A stretch of 32,729 nt of DNA from Streptomyces sp. (GCF_031181705.1 NZ_JAPSKN010000052.1:1-32729), one strand, 5' to 3'; counted from the first letter of the stretch, positions 1 to 9,970 are shown. Notes: generated from the sequence alone by a model not told the origin. Numbers and translations are program-made.

Positions 1-26
1 TGGATCCCCGCGCCCGCCGCGGCTGA
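1..26 (+). CDS. ABC peptide permease, DppC-like (C-terminal end only)
   Basis: Only the last codons are in the window. In the frame starting at base 3 they read D-P-R-A-R-R-G followed by TGA at 24-26. DppC/OppC-type permeases commonly end in a Leu-Asp-Pro-Arg tail, and the next genes are the lipoprotein, second permease and two ATPases of the same type of importer. The order permease, lipoprotein, permease, ATPase, ATPase is that of the Streptomyces bldK operon. The identification rests on seven residues and on context, so it is an inference. Confidence 0.55.
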
Positions 27-103
27 ACGAGCCACCCCCCGAGTACCGGCCCGGCGGTCCCACCAACGGCCGCCGCGCCCATGGCAAGAACGGAGTTTCC
101 TCA

Positions 104-1789
104 ATGACGCGCAATACGCGCAGCACGGGCAGATCGCGTACGGTCGCTCTCACGGCCTCCGCCGTGCTGATCGCCCTGGGAGCCACCGCGTGCGGAGGCT
201 CCTCCGGCGCCAGCGGCAGCGGCGCACCCGGCAAGGGCGGCACCCTGACCGTCCTGGACAAGGCGGACTTCGACCACCTCGACCCCCAGCGCGTCTACAC
301 GACCGAGGGTTCGAGCATGGACGAGGAGATCGTCCGCACCCTCACCGGCTGGGACGAGACGGGCTCGGCCCCGAAGCTCGTCGGCGACCTGGCCACCGAC
401 ACCGGAACGCCCAGCAAGGGCGCCACCGTCTGGACCTTCCACCTCCGGCACGGCGTCAAGTACCAGGACGGCACCGAGGTCACCGCGGCCGACGTCAAGT
501 ACGGCGTCGAGCGGTTCTTCTCCTCCGACATCAACGGCGGTCCGCCCTACGCGGCCCAGTGGCTCGTCGGCGGCGCCGGGTACAAGGGCCCCTACCAGGG
601 CAAGCAGCTCGACTCCATCCAGACGCCGGACAGGTACACGCTCGTCTTCCACCTGAACCAGCCGGTGGCCGACTTCAACGAGACCACCGCGATGACCGGC
701 TGGGCGGCCGTACCCAAGGCCCACGACACCGGCTCGACGTACGACACCAAGGTCTGGGCCGACGGTCCGTACATGATCAAGTCGTACACCAAGAACAAGG
801 AACTCGTCCTCACCCGGAACACGTACTGGTCCCGGGCGACCGACCCGATCCGGCAGCAGAACGTCGACGAGATGGACGTGAGGTTCGGCCAGGACGAGTC
901 GGCCATCGACCAGCAGATCAAGGCCGACGCCGGCACCGCCCGGACATCGATCCAGCAGTGGCCGATCGCCGGCTCCGACCTGGCCCGGCTCGCCAACGAC
1001 CCGGCCCTGAAGAGCCGTTACTACAAGATCCCCGCGCCGGGCATCAACTACCTCGCCATCAACACCACCCGCGTGAAGGACCTGAAGGTCCGCCAGGCGA
1101 TCGAGTACGCCATCGACAAGACGACGGTCCGCGGCGCCTTCGGCGGCGCGGCCTACGGCGACTACGCCACCACCATGCTGAGCCCCGGCATCGGCGGCTA
1201 CCGGAAGTTCAACCTGTACAGCGCCAACCCGGCCGGCAACCTCGCCAAGGCCAGGGAGCTGATGAAGCAGGCGGGCGACCCGAAGCCCACCATGTCGATC
1301 GCCGTGGAGAACACCCCGACCCAGGAGCACTTCGCCGACGCGGTCAAGACGGCGCTGGGGCGCATCGGCATCCACGTCAACATCTCCCCGATCGACGCGT
1401 CCAGCTACTTCAGCACCGTCAACAACACCAAGAACCAGTACGACCTGACGTGGGGCGACTGGATCGCCGACTGGCCGAACGCCTCCACGGTGCTGCCCAC
1501 CCTCTTCGACGGCCGGCTGATCAGGAAGAACCCGCAGGCCAACCAGGACCTGTCCTACCTGAACGACCCGAAGGTCAACGCGCTGATCGACAAGGCCGCC
1601 AAGATGACCGACGTCAGGCAGCGCAACGCCGCCTACGGGCGGATGGACCAGCAGATCCTCGAGGACGCCGCCGTGGTGCCGCTGACGTACATGAACTTCA
1701 GCGACATGTCCGGCTCCGCGGTCGGCGGAGTCATCCCCGACACGATCCTGGCCGAGCCGAGCCTGGTCCACGTCTACGTCAAGCACTGA
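104..1789 (+). CDS. ABC transporter substrate-binding lipoprotein (SBP family 5)
   Basis: 561-residue extracytoplasmic binding protein for peptides or similar solutes, the receptor of the importer encoded downstream. The N-terminus has an Arg-rich n-region, a hydrophobic stretch (about 14-27) and a lipobox-like ALGATAC with Cys30 as the lipidation site. The mature part starts with a Gly/Ser-rich linker and continues as a DppA/OppA-like SBP_bac_5 fold; the sequence around residues 35-60 (TLTVLDKADFDHLDPQ) and the DVKYGVERFF motif are typical. The ATG at 104 follows ACGGAG with about 8 bases of spacing. It follows a permease end and precedes a permease, as bldKB does in bldK. Ligand specificity cannot be read from the sequence; oligopeptides are the default expectation. 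Confidence 0.93.
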   Translation: MTRNTRSTGRSRTVALTASAVLIALGATACGGSSGASGSGAPGKGGTLTVLDKADFDHLDPQRVYTTEGSSMDEEIVRTLTGWDETGSAPKLVGDLATDTGTPSKGATVWTFHLRHGVKYQDGTEVTAADVKYGVERFFSSDINGGPPYAAQWLVGGAGYKGPYQGKQLDSIQTPDRYTLVFHLNQPVADFNETTAMTGWAAVPKAHDTGSTYDTKVWADGPYMIKSYTKNKELVLTRNTYWSRATDPIRQQNVDEMDVRFGQDESAIDQQIKADAGTARTSIQQWPIAGSDLARLANDPALKSRYYKIPAPGINYLAINTTRVKDLKVRQAIEYAIDKTTVRGAFGGAAYGDYATTMLSPGIGGYRKFNLYSANPAGNLAKARELMKQAGDPKPTMSIAVENTPTQEHFADAVKTALGRIGIHVNISPIDASSYFSTVNNTKNQYDLTWGDWIADWPNASTVLPTLFDGRLIRKNPQANQDLSYLNDPKVNALIDKAAKMTDVRQRNAAYGRMDQQILEDAAVVPLTYMNFSDMSGSAVGGVIPDTILAEPSLVHVYVKH

Positions 1790-1814
1790 CGGACACCACT
1801 CCCTCGCACCCCGT

Positions 1815-1832
1815 CGGCGGCCCCGGCCGCCG
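1815..1832 (+). promoter_or_regulatory. Intercistronic hairpin between lipoprotein and permease genes
   Basis: CGGCGGCC and GGCCGCCG form an 8-bp perfect inverted repeat around a CC centre, 26 bases after the lipoprotein stop and 38 bases before the permease start. There is no T-tract. Hairpins here often protect the upstream message or attenuate read-through, which would give more binding protein than membrane components. That role is inferred. Confidence 0.4.
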
Positions 1833-1869
1833 GCGGGCCCTACCCCCTCACGTCAGGTCCCGGCACCCC

Positions 1870-2862
1870 ATGCTTCGTTACCTCATCAGACGCCTCCTGG
1901 CAGCGGCCCTGATCATGCTGGTGATCACCACGATCACCTTCTTCATCTTCTTCGCGCTGCCGTCCGACCCCGCACTCCTGGCCTGCGGGAAGACCTGCTC
2001 GCCCTCCCGCCTCGCGGAGATCAAGCACTCACTGGGCCTGGACCAGAGCTACCTGACCCAGTACTGGGAGTTCCTCAAGGGGCTGTTCGCCGGCCGCGAC
2101 TTCGGCGACCAGAGCGTGCGCATCCACTGCGCGGCGCCCTGCCTCGGCGTCTCCTTCCAGACCGACACCCCCGTCCTGACCACCCTGCTGTCGGACTTCC
2201 CCGCGGACCTCTCCCTCGGCCTCGGCGCCGCCGTGGCGTTCCTGGTCCTGGGCGTCGGCCTCGGCACCGTCGCGGCGGTGCGCCGGGGCAGGGCCGCCGA
2301 CAAGGCGGCGGTCGGACTGGCTCTGTTCGGCGTGTCCGTGCAGATCTACTTCATCGGTCTGCTCCTGCTGTACGTCTTCGTCGACAAGTTCCAGATCCTG
2401 CCGACCTCCGGCTACACCCCGATCACCGAGGACCCGGCCGGCTGGTTCCAGGGGCTGATCCTGCCGTGGACCACCCTGGTCGTCGTCTACCTCGCGATGT
2501 ACACCCGGCTCACCCGCTCCTCCATGCTGGAGGTCTTCGCCGAGGACTACATGCGCACCGCCCGCGCCAAGGGCCTGCCCGCCACCACCGTCGTCCTCAA
2601 GCACGGCCTGCGCGCCGCCATCACCCCCATCATCACCATCTTCGGCATGGACGTCGGCTCCCTGATCGGCGGCTCCGCGGTCATCACCGAGTCGGTGTTC
2701 GGCATCAACGGCATCGGCAAGCTCGCGGTCGACTCCGTGCAGAACTCCGACCTGCCCGTCATCCTCGGCACCACGCTCTTCGCCGCGACGTTCGTCGTCC
2801 TCGCCAACGTGGTCGTCGACCTGGTGTACGGCCTCGTCGACCCGCGCGTACGCCTCGCCTGA
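1870..2862 (+). CDS. ABC peptide transporter permease (DppB-like)
   Basis: 330-residue inner-membrane permease of the BPD_transp_1 family. The first membrane helix is at about residues 8-30 ([23 protein letters not shown]), followed by an external loop containing several cysteines, then at least five more hydrophobic segments. The cytoplasmic EAA loop that contacts the ATPases is visible as [22 protein letters not shown]. The ATG at 1870 begins the canonical [11 protein letters not shown]-terminus of DppB proteins; longer readings in the same frame run through the lipoprotein gene and are not credible. It should pair with the permease whose end lies at bases 3-26. The paired cysteines in the periplasmic loop (CGKTC, CAAPC) could form disulfides. 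Confidence 0.93.
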   Translation: MLRYLIRRLLAAALIMLVITTITFFIFFALPSDPALLACGKTCSPSRLAEIKHSLGLDQSYLTQYWEFLKGLFAGRDFGDQSVRIHCAAPCLGVSFQTDTPVLTTLLSDFPADLSLGLGAAVAFLVLGVGLGTVAAVRRGRAADKAAVGLALFGVSVQIYFIGLLLLYVFVDKFQILPTSGYTPITEDPAGWFQGLILPWTTLVVVYLAMYTRLTRSSMLEVFAEDYMRTARAKGLPATTVVLKHGLRAAITPIITIFGMDVGSLIGGSAVITESVFGINGIGKLAVDSVQNSDLPVILGTTLFAATFVVLANVVVDLVYGLVDPRVRLA

Positions 2863-2888
2863 GCCCCTCCTCGTCCTTAGGAACACCC

Positions 2889-3989
2889 GTGTCCGTTCAG
2901 ACCTCACCGCGGCGCCCGGACCTCGCGCCCGGCCCCGCGCCCTTCCTCGACGTACGCGACCTGAAGGTGCACTTCCCGACCGAGGACGGCCTCGTCAGGT
3001 CCGTCGACGGCGTCTCCTTCACCCTGGACAAGGGCCGCACCCTCGGCATCGTCGGCGAGTCCGGCTCCGGCAAGTCGGTGACCTCACTGGCCCTGCTCGG
3101 ACTGCACAAGGGCACCCGCGCCCAGGTCGGCGGCGAGATCTGGCTGGAGGGCAGGGAACTCGTCGGCCTGCCCGAGGCCGAGATGCGCGCCCTGCGCGGC
3201 CGCACCGTCTCCATGATCTTCCAGGACCCGCTGTCCGCGCTGCACCCCTTCTTCACCGTCGGCTCCCAGATCGCCGAGGCCTACCGCGTCCACCACAGGG
3301 TCTCCAGGAAGGAGGCCAGGGACCGCGCGGTGGAGATGCTGAAGCGGGTCGGCATCCCGCGACCCGAACGCCGGGCCGGGGACTACCCCCACCAGTTCTC
3401 CGGCGGCATGCGCCAGCGCGCCATGATCGCCATGTCCCTGGTCTGCGACCCCGCCCTGCTCATCGCCGACGAACCCACCACCGCCCTGGACGTCACCGTC
3501 CAGGCGCAGATCCTCGATCTCATCGGCGATCTGCAGGAGGAGTTCGGCTCCGCCGTCGTCATCATCACCCACGACCTCGGCGTGGTCTCCGACGTCGCCG
3601 ACGACATCCTCGTCATGTACGGCGGCCGCCGCATCGAGTACGGCACCACCCGCGACGTCCTCAAGAATCCCCAGCACCCCTACACCTGGGGCCTGTTGCA
3701 ATCGATGCCGCACCTCAACGGCGACGTCGGCGAACGGCTCGACCCGATCCCCGGCACCCCGCCGAGCCTGATCCACCTGCCCGGCGGCTGTGCCTTCCAC
3801 CCGCGTTGCGCCTACAAGGGCTGGGTGCCGGAGGGCCGGTGCACCCGGGAGCGGCCCGAACTGCGCCCGCTCACCGGCAACGTGGGGCACCTCGCCGCCT
3901 GCCACCTCGCCGACGAGGCCAAACAGGAGATCCGCGGCGGTGGGACCGGCCCGGACGACCACGCCGCAACCGCACGGACCGCGCAGTGA
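2889..3989 (+). CDS. Peptide ABC transporter ATP-binding protein (DppD-like)
   Basis: 366-residue cytoplasmic ATPase that powers the importer. Walker A is GESGSGKS at residues 56-63, followed by a Q-loop, the signature FSGGMRQR, Walker B with [12 protein letters not shown], and an H-loop in IITHDLGVV. The C-terminal oligopeptide-transporter extension (oligo_HPY) is present, with GGCAFHPRC and further cysteines. The GTG at 2889 is chosen because it follows AGGAAC and starts shortly before the domain. Its stop overlaps a possible GTG (3986) of the next gene, consistent with translational coupling. Confidence 0.92.
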   Translation: MSVQTSPRRPDLAPGPAPFLDVRDLKVHFPTEDGLVRSVDGVSFTLDKGRTLGIVGESGSGKSVTSLALLGLHKGTRAQVGGEIWLEGRELVGLPEAEMRALRGRTVSMIFQDPLSALHPFFTVGSQIAEAYRVHHRVSRKEARDRAVEMLKRVGIPRPERRAGDYPHQFSGGMRQRAMIAMSLVCDPALLIADEPTTALDVTVQAQILDLIGDLQEEFGSAVVIITHDLGVVSDVADDILVMYGGRRIEYGTTRDVLKNPQHPYTWGLLQSMPHLNGDVGERLDPIPGTPPSLIHLPGGCAFHPRCAYKGWVPEGRCTRERPELRPLTGNVGHLAACHLADEAKQEIRGGGTGPDDHAATARTAQ

Positions 3990-4015
3990 CGGCGGCGGAC
4001 GAAAGGGAGCAAGCC

Positions 4016-5095
<1,080 letters not shown>

Positions 5096-5101
<6 letters not shown>

Positions 5102-5114
5102 CGGCGGCTATCCC
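5096..5114. terminator. Possible bidirectional terminator hairpin
   Basis: GGGTAGC pairs with GCTATCCC (one bulged T) around a GGCG tetraloop. The stem contains the stop codons of both convergent genes: TAG at 5099-5101 on plus, and the minus-strand TAG at 5108-5110. No T-tract is present, as is common in Streptomyces. Confidence 0.4.
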
Positions 5115-5809
5115 CGGGCCGCGTGCCGCAGCGCGCGGGACGCCTGTGCCGTCACCGGGTCCCCGTGGCCGAAGCAGGCCATGTCCGGGTCCAGGTCCGC
5201 CAGCCGCCCACAGGCGGCCAGGACCCGGTCGCGGTCGAGGTTGAACACGCCGGGGATCACCGAGCCGTCCACGGGGGAGGCCGCGACCGTGTCACCCGTG
5301 AACAGCACGCCGTGGGCCGGGAGATGGAGCGCCACGCTGCCGTCCGTGTGCCCGGGCACGTGCACGACCCGCGCCCCGCCGCCGATGTCCAGCACCTCGC
5401 CGCCGGCCAGCTCCGTGACCTCGGCCGGCCGGGCGAAGTCACCGGCGGGCAGCAGCCGCAGCGCCCGTTCGTGCAGCGGCCGCTCCCAGTCCTCGAACAC
5501 CGGCTCCGGACCCGGAGCGTCCCCCCGTACGAACGGCGCGTCCAGCCGGTGCGCCAGCACCTCGGCACCGCTGAGCGCCGCGAACTCGGCCGCCCCGCCC
5601 GCGTGATCCTCGTGGAAGTGCGTGAGCACGATCCGCCGCACGGCCCGGGGATCCGAACCCAGGGCGGTCACCGCCTCCGCGATCAGGGCCCCGGAACCCG
5701 CCGGGCCCGCGTCGACCAGCGTCCACTCGTCGCCGTCGCGCCACAGATAGGCCTGGCCGACCGGGAAACGCAGCAGACGCAGGCGGGGGAGCAGCTCGAT
5801 GACGTCCAT
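5108..5809 (-). CDS. MBL-fold metallo-hydrolase
   Basis: 233-residue metallo-beta-lactamase-fold protein. The zinc-binding HxHxDH motif is complete (THFHEDH, His64, His66, Asp68, His69), followed by His154 in VPGHTDGS, Asp173 in FTGDT, and His215 in CFGHGD. All metal ligands of a dinuclear hydrolase are therefore present. There is no signal peptide, so it should be cytoplasmic. The family includes glyoxalase II-like thioesterases, lactonases and many uncharacterised hydrolases; the substrate cannot be told. The ATG at 5809 has no clear ribosome-binding site, but a TACGGT hexamer ends six bases before it, so the message may be leaderless. Confidence 0.88.
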   Translation of the reverse strand: MDVIELLPRLRLLRFPVGQAYLWRDGDEWTLVDAGPAGSGALIAEAVTALGSDPRAVRRIVLTHFHEDHAGGAAEFAALSGAEVLAHRLDAPFVRGDAPGPEPVFEDWERPLHERALRLLPAGDFARPAEVTELAGGEVLDIGGGARVVHVPGHTDGSVALHLPAHGVLFTGDTVAASPVDGSVIPGVFNLDRDRVLAACGRLADLDPDMACFGHGDPVTAQASRALRHAARG

Positions 5810-5822
5810 GGCACGACCGTAG

Positions 5823-5854
5823 AGAAGGCCCCCGTCCGCGGACGAGGGCCTTCT
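5823..5854 (-). terminator. Hairpin terminator after the M20 dipeptidase gene
   Basis: AGAAGGCCC (5823-5831) and GGGCCTTCT (5846-5854) are perfect 9-bp arms, extended inside by CGTCC/GGACG after one mismatch. It lies in the 61-base gap between the M20 gene and the MBL gene, both on the minus strand, and would separate their transcripts. Confidence 0.7.
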
Positions 5855-5870
5855 GCCGACAGCAGAGCCG

Positions 5871-7226
5871 TCAGCTCGCCGCGTAGTTGCGCAGGAACAG
5901 CGCCTCGGCCACCGACAGCCGCTCCAGTTCCTCGGGCGACACGCTCTCGTTCACCGCGTGGATCTGCGCCTCCGGCTCACTCAGTCCGATGAGCAGGATC
6001 TCCGCCCGCGGGTAGAGCGCCGCGAGCGTGTTGCACAGCGGAATGGAGCCGCCCTGACCGGCGTACTGCATCTCCTGTCCCGGGTACGCCACCGCCATCG
6101 CGTCCGCCATCGCCTGGTACGCCGGGCTGCTGGTGTCGGCACGGAAGGCCTGGCCCTGGCCGATCTGCTCGGTGCTCACCCGCGCACCCCACGGCGTGTG
6201 CGCCTCCAGGTGCGCCTGGAGCAGCTTGGTCGCCTCGGCCGCGTCCACGCCCGGCGGCACCCGCAGGCTGACCAGCGCGCGGGCGCTCGCCTGCACGGAC
6301 GGAGTGGCACCGACCACGGGCGGGCAGTCGATGCCGAGCACCGTCACGGCAGGCCGTGCCCAGATGCGGTCGGCGACCGTCCCCGACCCGATCAGCTCCA
6401 CACCGTCCAGCACCTTGGCGTCCCGCCGGAACTGCTGCTCGTCGTACTGCAGCCCGTCCCATGACGTGTCCGCGGTGAGCCCGTCGACGGTCGTGGAACC
6501 GTCCTCGGCGCGCAGTGAGTCCAGCGCGCGGATCAGCGCGGCCAGCGCGTCGGGCGCGGCACCGCCGAACTGGCCCGAGTGCAGGTTGCCGGCGAGCGTG
6601 TCGACGCTCACCCGCACCAGCGTCATGCCCCGCAGGGTGGAGGTGACGGTCGGCAGACCCACCCGGAAGTTTCCCGCGTCGCCGATGACGATCGTGTCGG
6701 CCTCCAGCAGCTCCGGGTGCTCCTCGGCGTACCGCTCCAGGCCGCCCGTGCCCATCTCCTCCGAGCCCTCGGCGATCACCTTCACATGCACCGGGACGCC
6801 GCCGTTCGCCTTCAGCGCGCGCAGCGCCAGCAGGTGCATGATCACACCGCCCTTGCAGTCGGCGGCCCCCCGCCCGTACCAGCGCCCGTCCCGCTCGGTC
6901 AGCTCGAACGGCGGGGTCGTCCAGCCTGCCTCGTCCAGCGGCGGCTGCACGTCGTAGTGCGCGTAGAGCAGGACGGTCTTCGCTCCGGGCGGGCCGGGCA
7001 GGCAGCCGTAGACCGACTGCGTGCCGTCCGGGGTGTCGAGCAGCGCCACGTCCTGGAACCCCTCGGCGGTGAGCGCGTCCGCGATCCAGCGCGCGGCCCC
7101 CTCGCTCTCGCTGCGCGGGAACTGGTCGAAGTCCGCCACCGACCGGAAGGCCACCAGCTCGGCGAGCTCCTCCTTCGCCCGGGGCATCAGGGAGGCGACG
7201 GTCCCGGCGACCGGATGCGACGACAT
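5871..7226 (-). CDS. M20 family metallo-dipeptidase
   Basis: About 451-residue cytoplasmic zinc peptidase of the M20/CNDP-type dipeptidase family. Counting from a GTG two codons upstream (7232), the metal and catalytic motifs are HYDVQP (His92), GRGAADCKGG (Asp125), EGSEEMG (general-base and metal Glu near 158-159), GNLHSG in the lid domain, GGSIP and EAQIHAVNE near the C-terminus. The ATG at 7226 is preferred because AAGGAG lies 7 bases before it and only one base before the GTG. It could complete peptide assimilation after uptake by the importer at 1-5101, but it is on the other strand with its own transcript, so this link is contextual. Confidence 0.9.
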   Translation of the reverse strand: MSSHPVAGTVASLMPRAKEELAELVAFRSVADFDQFPRSESEGAARWIADALTAEGFQDVALLDTPDGTQSVYGCLPGPPGAKTVLLYAHYDVQPPLDEAGWTTPPFELTERDGRWYGRGAADCKGGVIMHLLALRALKANGGVPVHVKVIAEGSEEMGTGGLERYAEEHPELLEADTIVIGDAGNFRVGLPTVTSTLRGMTLVRVSVDTLAGNLHSGQFGGAAPDALAALIRALDSLRAEDGSTTVDGLTADTSWDGLQYDEQQFRRDAKVLDGVELIGSGTVADRIWARPAVTVLGIDCPPVVGATPSVQASARALVSLRVPPGVDAAEATKLLQAHLEAHTPWGARVSTEQIGQGQAFRADTSSPAYQAMADAMAVAYPGQEMQYAGQGGSIPLCNTLAALYPRAEILLIGLSEPEAQIHAVNESVSPEELERLSVAEALFLRNYAAS

Positions 7227-7360
7227 GGGCACGCTCCTTGTGGGTGCGACGTTGTAGCGGTGAGTGCTGTAGATCCTCCCACAGCGGCCTGTGACCAGGT
7301 CGGCCGTAGGATGCGGGAGACAGCAGCAGCGGGCGGCTTGATCGGGAGCAGTAGACCATC

Positions 7361-8602
7361 GTGAGCAGCGAGAACTCTTCGGCGGACGACGTGCGGCAGG
7401 TGTGGGACGTCGTCGTGGTGGGCGCGGGACCCGCGGGCGCTTCGGCCGCGTACGCGGCGGCGGTCGCCGGGAGACGTGTGCTGTTGCTGGAGAAGGCCGA
7501 GCTGCCGCGGTACAAGACGTGCGGCGGCGGCATCATCGGCCCCTCGCGCGACGCGCTGCCGCCAGGCTTCGAGCTGCCCCTCAAGGACCGCGTGCACGCG
7601 GTGACGTTCTCCAACAACGGCCGTTTCACGCGCACGCGGCGGTCCCGGCAGATGCTGTTCGGGCTGATCAACCGGCCCGAGTTCGACCAGCAGCTCGTCG
7701 AGCACGCCCAGAAGGCCGGCGCCGAGCTGCGCACGGGTGTCACGGTCCAGCGGGTCGAGCAGCACGGCTCGGCGGTTCCCGACCGGCGCACGGTGGCGGT
7801 CGTGCTGCAGGGCGGCGAGGTCGTGCTGGCCCGGGCCGTGGTCGGGGCGGACGGCAGCGCCAGCCGCATAGGGGCCCACGTCGGGGTCAAGGTCGAGCAG
7901 GTGGATCTCGGCCTGGAGGCGGAGATCCCGGTCCCGGACACGGTCGCCGAGGACTGGAAGGGGCGGGTGCTCATCGACTGGGGCCCGATGCCCGGCAGTT
8001 ACGGCTGGGTCTTCCCCAAGGGCGACACCCTGACGGTCGGAGTGATCTCGGCGCGCGGCGAAGGAGCCGCGACCAAGCGGTACCTGGAGGAGTTCATCGG
8101 ACGGCTCGGACTCGCCGGCTTCGAACCGAGCATCTCCTCCGGGCACCTGACCCGCTGCCGGGCCGAGGACTCACCGCTCTCCCGCGGACGGGTGCTGGTC
8201 TGCGGTGACGCGGCGGGGCTGCTGGAGCCGTGGACCCGCGAGGGCATCTCCTTCGCGCTGCGCTCGGGCCGGCTGGCGGGGGAGTGGGCGGTGCGCATCG
8301 CCGAGGCGCACGATGCCGTGGACACGCGCCGGCAGGCCCTGAACTACGCCTTCGCGGTCAAGGCCGGGCTCGGCGTGGAGATGAGCGTCGGCAAGCGGCT
8401 GCTGACGGTGTTCGAGCGCCGTCCCGGACTGTTCCACGCGGTGCTGACGGGCTTCCGCCCGGCCTGGAAGGCGTTCAAGGAGATCACCCAGGGGGCGACC
8501 TCCCTGGGCGAGATCGTCCGCACGCATCCGCTGGCGCAGCGGGCCCTCACCGCGATGGACCGGCGCCCCGCGGCGGGCGGCGAGGTCAGCGCGCCGGAGT
8601 GA
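7361..8602 (+). CDS. Geranylgeranyl reductase family FAD-dependent oxidoreductase
   Basis: 413-residue flavoprotein. A Rossmann FAD-binding motif GAGPAGASAA lies at about residues 21-30. The PRYKTCGGG motif typical of geranylgeranyl reductases follows, then GADGSASRIG and the second FAD motif CGDAAGLLEPWTREGI. The family reduces isoprenoid double bonds, for example in menaquinone side chains, or acts as a general aromatic/isoprenoid oxidoreductase; the substrate is not clear here. The GTG at 7361 begins just ahead of the Rossmann strand. The 3' end overlaps the convergent nitroreductase-family gene by 17 bases. No prenyl transferase or quinone gene is adjacent, so the pathway is not indicated by context. 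Confidence 0.87.
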   Translation: MSSENSSADDVRQVWDVVVVGAGPAGASAAYAAAVAGRRVLLLEKAELPRYKTCGGGIIGPSRDALPPGFELPLKDRVHAVTFSNNGRFTRTRRSRQMLFGLINRPEFDQQLVEHAQKAGAELRTGVTVQRVEQHGSAVPDRRTVAVVLQGGEVVLARAVVGADGSASRIGAHVGVKVEQVDLGLEAEIPVPDTVAEDWKGRVLIDWGPMPGSYGWVFPKGDTLTVGVISARGEGAATKRYLEEFIGRLGLAGFEPSISSGHLTRCRAEDSPLSRGRVLVCGDAAGLLEPWTREGISFALRSGRLAGEWAVRIAEAHDAVDTRRQALNYAFAVKAGLGVEMSVGKRLLTVFERRPGLFHAVLTGFRPAWKAFKEITQGATSLGEIVRTHPLAQRALTAMDRRPAAGGEVSAPE

Positions 8603-9035
8603 TCTCGAAGACCGGGTGATCGGGGGCTATGCGGCGCAGCTCGGCCTCCGGGGAGTCGGGGCCGACGCCGTTGAAGAAGACCCCGACCTCCGCTTTCCAG
8701 CGCTTGAGGTAGGCGCGCAGGATCGGCGCCTTGTCGGCGTCGGGCACCTCGGTCGCGGTGAACGGGTCCACGTTCTTGCCGAGGTGCAGTTCGCCGCCGC
8801 CCGCCGCGCGCATGTTGTGCGTCCATTGGACGTGGCCGCGGGGGGCGACGAGGTACCGCCGGCCGTCCAGGGTCAGCACATTGACCGGGGTGGTGCGCCA
8901 CTGGCCGCTCTTGCGTCCGCGCACGGCGAGGACCCGGGAGCCCCAGACGCTGACGCCGCGGCGGGTCAGCCAGGCCACCAGGCGGTTGAAGACGTTTCTG
9001 GTGAACCAACCGGGCTTCTTGACGTGTGCGGACAT
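8586..9035 (-). CDS. Deazaflavin (F420)-dependent nitroreductase family protein
   Basis: 149-residue protein of the Ddn/split-beta-barrel family. The core RGRKSGQWRTTPVNVL, then RRYLVAPRG and WTHNMRAAGG are typical of F420-binding members, which reduce nitro compounds, quinones or other oxidised substrates. The ATG at 9035 is preferred over an in-frame start at 9137, because GGGGGA lies about 5 bases before it and the upstream codons would cover an operator-like repeat. It is divergent from a TetR regulator, which is probably its repressor. It would act as a small reductase induced by the ligand of that regulator; the ligand is unknown. Confidence 0.85.
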   Translation of the reverse strand: MSAHVKKPGWFTRNVFNRLVAWLTRRGVSVWGSRVLAVRGRKSGQWRTTPVNVLTLDGRRYLVAPRGHVQWTHNMRAAGGGELHLGKNVDPFTATEVPDADKAPILRAYLKRWKAEVGVFFNGVGPDSPEAELRRIAPDHPVFEITPAR

Positions 9036-9060
9036 GGATCCCCCTGAAGTGTTGGCGGCG

Positions 9061-9090
9061 GAGCACTGCTCACGTTTGTGAGCAGTGTTC
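9061..9090. promoter_or_regulatory. Operator-like inverted repeat 1 (TetR/nitroreductase)
   Basis: GAGCACTGCTCA and TGAGCAGTGTTC form 12-base arms (11 of 12 complementary) around CGTTTG. It lies 26 bases upstream of the nitroreductase start. A second related site lies 77 bases away. Confidence 0.65.
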
Positions 9091-9137
9091 TCTGTTTCGT
9101 TGGGGGCAGTCTGCCCGAAACGGGTGCTCCGAATCAA

Positions 9138-9167
9138 GAGCAGTGCTCTCGTTTGCGTGCACCGCTC
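9138..9167. promoter_or_regulatory. Operator-like repeat 2 (TetR/nitroreductase)
   Basis: This 30-base stretch matches the site at 9061-9090 at 23 of 30 positions, including the central CGTTTG. Its left part AGAGCAGTGCTCT is a perfect palindrome around a central G. It ends 23 bases before the TetR start, where a promoter would lie, so autorepression is likely. Confidence 0.6.
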
Positions 9168-9190
9168 TCATTCCGTGGCACACTGCCCGC

Positions 9191-9901
9191 ATGAGCACCG
9201 CACACGGCGCCCGTGCCCGGGCCAGGATCGAAGTCACCGCGGCCATCAAGGACGAGGCCCGCAGACAGCTCGCGGCCGAGGGCGCCGCCCGGCTCTCCCT
9301 GCGGGCCGTGGCCCGTGAGCTGGGCATGGCCTCCTCCGCGCTGTACCGCTACTTCCCCAGCCGCGACGACCTGCTGACCGCCCTCATCATCGACGCCTAC
9401 GACTCCCTCGGCGAGAGGGCGGAGGCGGCCCACGCGGCGGCCGCCGGCGCCGGTCCCGCGCAGCGCTGGACCACCGTGTGCGAGGCGGTGCGGGACTGGG
9501 CCCTCGACCACCCGCACGAGTACGCGCTCATCTACGGCACTCCCGTCCCCGGCTACACCGCCCCCCGGACCACCGTCCCCGCGGCCGCCCGCGTCGGCCT
9601 GCTGCTCATCGGCATCGCCCGCGACGCCTACCGCGGTCTCGGCCTGGCCCGGCCCTCCCTGCCTGCCGACCTGCGCCCGGAGGCCGAGCGCATGGCCGCC
9701 GACCTCGCCCCGGACCTCCCGCCGGAGACCGTGACCGCCCTCGTCGCCGCGTGGGCCCAGCTGTTCGGGCTCGTCGGCTTCGAGCTGTTCGGCCAGTTCA
9801 ACCGGCTGGTGGAGGACCGCGCGGTGTTCTTCCGGCACGCGGCGGGGCAACTCGCCCAGGGGGTGGGGCTGGTGTACCCGCAGCGGAGCCCGGCCTCGTA
9901 G
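9191..9901 (+). CDS. TetR family transcriptional regulator (WHG-type C-terminus)
   Basis: 236-residue one-component repressor. The N-terminal helix-turn-helix is about residues 37-60 (LSLRAVARELGMASSALYRYF, then SRDDLLTALI). The C-terminal ligand domain resembles the WHG type, with DHPHEYALIYGTPVPGY. The ATG at 9191 has no evident Shine-Dalgarno sequence, so the transcript may be leaderless; the longer in-frame reading from 9026 would run through both operator-like sites and is rejected. It is divergent from the deazaflavin-dependent nitroreductase gene and probably controls that gene and itself. The inducing molecule is unknown. Confidence 0.9.
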   Translation: MSTAHGARARARIEVTAAIKDEARRQLAAEGAARLSLRAVARELGMASSALYRYFPSRDDLLTALIIDAYDSLGERAEAAHAAAAGAGPAQRWTTVCEAVRDWALDHPHEYALIYGTPVPGYTAPRTTVPAAARVGLLLIGIARDAYRGLGLARPSLPADLRPEAERMAADLAPDLPPETVTALVAAWAQLFGLVGFELFGQFNRLVEDRAVFFRHAAGQLAQGVGLVYPQRSPAS

Positions 9902-9936
9902 CGTGCCGCGCCCCGGCTCCGTAGCGTGCCGCGCCC
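9897..9936 (+). repeat. Short tandem duplication at the TetR stop codon
   Basis: CGTAGCGTGCCGCGCCC occurs exactly at 9897-9913 and 9920-9936, a 23-base period. The first copy contains the TetR stop codon TAG. It looks like a small recent tandem duplication and need not have a function. Confidence 0.7.
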
Positions 9937-9970
9937 TGGCCCTCCCGGTGTCTCGGGGGCCGGTGGGGCG

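Noticed and set aside
101..1786. A 561-codon frame antisense to the lipoprotein gene
   Set aside because: Exact antisense shadow of a clear binding-protein gene; no recognisable motif.
7361..9035. A terpenoid or natural-product gene cluster around the geranylgeranyl-reductase-like gene
   Set aside because: No prenyltransferase, terpene synthase, polyketide or peptide synthetase gene is present; neighbours are housekeeping or stress types.
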